Shown: positions 34,524 through 35,874 of the stretch, one piece after another | Position numbering within the stretch: position 1 is the first letter of the stretch | How the letters are laid out: each line of letters starts with the position of its first letter | Assembly: GCA_947631025.1 (NCBI GenBank) | Contig: CANRKA010000010.1 | Span: forward strand, 1 to 35,874 | Length of the DNA stretch: 35,874 nt | DNA from: an uncultured Clostridia bacterium | GTDB lineage: Bacteria > Bacillota > Clostridia > TANB77 > CAG-508 | Direction of reading: 5' to 3' | Translations under genes and position numbers: made by a program | Notes under the pieces: model-generated | Told to the model about the DNA's origin: nothing | The model's input: only the letters and a program-made list of their open reading frames with translations | The model's database searches: none

Positions 34524-34793
34524 ATGGCTAAAACAGATACTTTGCATATAAGAATAGAGCCTAGTGTTAAGCAAAAAGCTGAAGAAACATTAAACGCTTT
34601 AGGTTTATCTATTACTGAAGCTATTAATGTGTTCTTGAATCAAGTTATATTAAATGATGGAATTCCTTTTGAAATTAGGAAACCTAAATTTAATAAAGAA
34701 ACTATACAAGCAATTGAAGATACAAAGAATGATAAAAATTTAAGTAAGACATTTGATAGTGTAAATGAAATGTTTGAGGAGTTGGATAAATAG
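34524..34793 (+). CDS. dinJ: RelB/DinJ-family antitoxin
   Basis: An 89-aa antitoxin. The N-terminal ribbon-helix-helix (AKTDTLHIRIEPSVKQKAEETLNALGLS...EAINVFLNQVI) should bind the operon's operator; the C-terminal half (KPKFNKETIQAIEDTKND...) wraps the toxin. ATG 34524 follows SD AGGAGG. Its TAG overlaps the toxin's GTG start by one base (TAGTG), giving translational coupling. Confidence 0.88.
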   Translation: MAKTDTLHIRIEPSVKQKAEETLNALGLSITEAINVFLNQVILNDGIPFEIRKPKFNKETIQAIEDTKNDKNLSKTFDSVNEMFEELDK

Positions 34794-35066
34794 TGCTAAA
34801 AATTAGATATAGCAATCAATTTAAGAAAGATTATAAATCAATTCAAAAAAGAGGTTATGATATTAATAAATTAAAGGTTGTTATTCAATTATTATTAGAA
34901 GAAAAACCTTTGCCAGCTAAATACAAAGATCATTATTTAACTGGTAATTATAAACGGATTCAAAGAATGTCATATTCAGCCTGATTGGCTTTTAATTTAT
35001 TGTATTGAAAAAGATAAATTAATATTAACTATTTCTAGAACAGGTTCCCATTCTGATTTATTTTAA
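34793..35066 (+). CDS. yafQ: YafQ-family mRNA interferase toxin, +1 CGG site
   Basis: A RelE-fold ribosome-dependent endoribonuclease, 90 aa after one +1 step, close to the usual 92. GTG start 34793 overlaps the antitoxin stop. The frame reads LKIRYSNQFKKDYKSIQKRGYD...YKDHYLTGNYK to CGG at 34955-34957; skipping C34955 gives GFRECHIQPDWLLIYC...RTGSHSDLF and TAA at 35064-35066. This restores the residues equivalent to the YafQ active site: His in YKDH, His/Asp/Trp in CHIQPDW, and the final His in GSHSDLF. Without the shift the protein ends at 34984 and would be inactive. Toxin output would therefore depend on recoding. Confidence 0.85.
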
Positions 35067-35093
35067 TAGGTTATATTATTAAAAATATATTAA

Positions 35094-35119
35094 GAGGCAG
35101 AAAAAATTTTTTCTGCCTC
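35094..35119. terminator. palindromic terminator after the toxin gene
   Basis: The stem GAGGCAGAAAA / TTTTCTGCCTC (35094-35104 and 35109-35119) has an AATT loop, 27 nt past the corrected yafQ stop. Confidence 0.75.
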
Positions 35120-35500
35120 CAAATTTACGGAAAACTATCAATAATTCACAAAAATTTTTTGTGGGAATGGGCCATTAACTTTATTATAAGCTTCTTACTA
35201 TGTACTAGAACATTTTTCACAAACATAATTCAAACTATATATTTAAAATTTGTTACTTTTAGCAATTAACTTTGTAAGCATCGCAGAGCCTATAACATCT
35301 TTGCAAAATGAAGTTTTGAAAGTGTCATAGTGGGTTACATGCTTTTGTTAGAAAGTTACGTAACAGTTTCTAAGTTGATGCTTATTTAATTACTTGATGA
35401 AATGAATAATATTAAACTAAAATAAAACTAAAAAAATACCATCCTTTTTCAGAATGATATTTTTATTTATCTGTTTTATAAAGTTCGAACAGATACGTTG
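35120..35500. other. intergenic stretch with possible gene debris
   Basis: No intact gene. On the minus strand a short open frame ends with TAA at 35243-35245 (reading HVTHYDTFKTSFCKDVIGSAML...) but has no start or family I recognise; it may be the end of a decayed gene. Two hairpins follow: an imperfect one at about 35430-35466 and TATCTGTT/AACAGATA (35468-35475 and 35488-35495). Confidence 0.35.
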
Positions 35501-35671
35501 TTGGTGCCTCGAAGTGGAATCGTCGAGCCGCGTCGGAAAAATAGTCCACTGGACTATTTTTACCTTAGTTTCGGTCTAACCCTGTTAGCCCAAAACTAGG
35601 TAACCTCCTTTTCGATTCCACTCATCTCTAATTCTTCTAAAAAAACGATACTCTAAAGTACCGTTTCTTTT
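35501..35671. repeat. tRNA-Phe 3'-end duplication with structured insert
   Basis: The 22 nt at 35501-35522 are identical to 35671-35692, the 3' end of the minus-strand tRNA-Phe gene including its CCA. Between them lie two strong hairpins, AAAAATAGTCC/GGACTATTTTT (35537-35547 and 35551-35561) and a longer one at 35562-35601. CGATTCCACT (35613-35622) is the inverted copy of AGTGGAATCG (35513-35522). A terminator-like hairpin at about 35642-35668 precedes the tRNA. The local GC content is higher than the surroundings. It looks like an attachment-site duplication or a small palindromic element built on a tRNA end. Confidence 0.65.
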
Positions 35672-35747
35672 TGGTGCCTCGAAGTGGAATCGAACCACTG
35701 ACACAGGGATTTTCAGTCCCTTGCTCTACCAACTGAGCTATCGAGGC
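35672..35747 (-). tRNA. tRNA-Phe (anticodon GAA)
   Basis: Complete minus-strand cloverleaf: acceptor GCCTCGA/TCGAGGC, D-arm GCTCAGTTGGTAGAGC, anticodon stem AGGGA/TCCCT with loop CTGAAAA (anticodon GAA), T-arm AGTGG-TTCGATT-CCACT, discriminator A and encoded CCA. It lies downstream of tRNA-Asp on the same strand, with a GTGTGC/GCACAC hairpin (35775-35786) between them. Confidence 0.95.
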
Positions 35748-35801
35748 ATTTAATATGATTTGTATAAAAAAATGTGTGCAAGCACACGTTTATAAAATAA
35801 A

Positions 35802-35874
35802 TGGCGACCTGGAACGGGCTCGAACCGTCGACCTCTAGCGTGACAGGCTAGCGTTCTAACCAACTGAACTACCA
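35802..35874 (-). tRNA. tRNA-Asp (anticodon GTC), 5' end cut by the window edge
   Basis: Minus-strand tRNA with anticodon stem CTAGC/GCTAG, loop CTGTCAC (anticodon GTC), T-arm GACGG-TTCGAGC-CCGTT, 3' acceptor CCAGGTC, discriminator G and CCA. The first four acceptor bases lie beyond 35874. Confidence 0.92.

Noticed and set aside
35243..35345. Short minus-strand coding fragment
   Set aside because: An open frame with plausible composition but no start codon, SD or recognisable family; mentioned only as possible debris.

Overview
The window looks like chromosomal DNA from a very AT-rich, anaerobic, spore-forming Clostridia-type bacterium, probably gut-associated and uncultivated. The signs are the base composition and AGA-dominated arginine usage, strong AGGAGG ribosome binding sites, the spore protease gpr and sporulation gene ytxC, an [FeFe] hydrogenase, a clostridial-type GluRS, and a GH57/DUF4912 pair. 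I cannot name a genus.

Layout. 1-5.5 kb: a gene end, RNase J behind a long structured leader, glutamyl-tRNA synthetase and a patatin phospholipase. 5.5-7.2 kb: small accessory genes (73-aa protein with an operator-like promoter, M15 peptidase, DUF4116 protein). 7.3-13.2 kb: glmU and gpr on the plus strand, facing ytxC, a GH57 glucan branching enzyme and a DUF4912 protein on the minus strand. 13.4-18.2 kb: the glycolytic run gap-pgk-tpiA-gpmI. 18.3-21.4 kb: an orphan YezG-type immunity protein, then NifU-like scaffold / deoxyribosyltransferase / GGGtGRT protein, then tRNA-Gln. 21.5-26.3 kb: membrane protein, secreted C39-like protein, [FeFe] hydrogenase and a GltD-like flavoprotein. 26.5-33.5 kb: DacF-type carboxypeptidase, S1-domain protein, winged-helix replication-relaxation-like protein, convergent VirD4/TraG-like ATPase, and a flippase. 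33.6-35.9 kb: HU, a dinD remnant, a DinJ/YafQ toxin-antitoxin pair, a tRNA-derived repeat, tRNA-Phe and a truncated tRNA-Asp.

The most striking observation runs across the whole window. Seven otherwise healthy genes (gltX, an M15 peptidase, a DUF4116 protein, gpr, the GGGtGRT gene, dacF and yafQ) appear frameshifted at eight places. At all eight the break is an in-frame CGG followed by A or T. Skipping the C, so that CGGN is read as one glycine (GGA or GGT), restores the full-length protein each time. By eye I find only one other in-frame CGG in the window (5585-5587, in a 73-aa ORF), although CGG is common across codon boundaries. This fits either genome-wide +1 recoding at an unassigned CGG codon (a natural CGGN=Gly quadruplet) or an unusually specific sequencing artefact. 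I annotate these genes as intact with a +1 site and list the tests that would separate the two readings.
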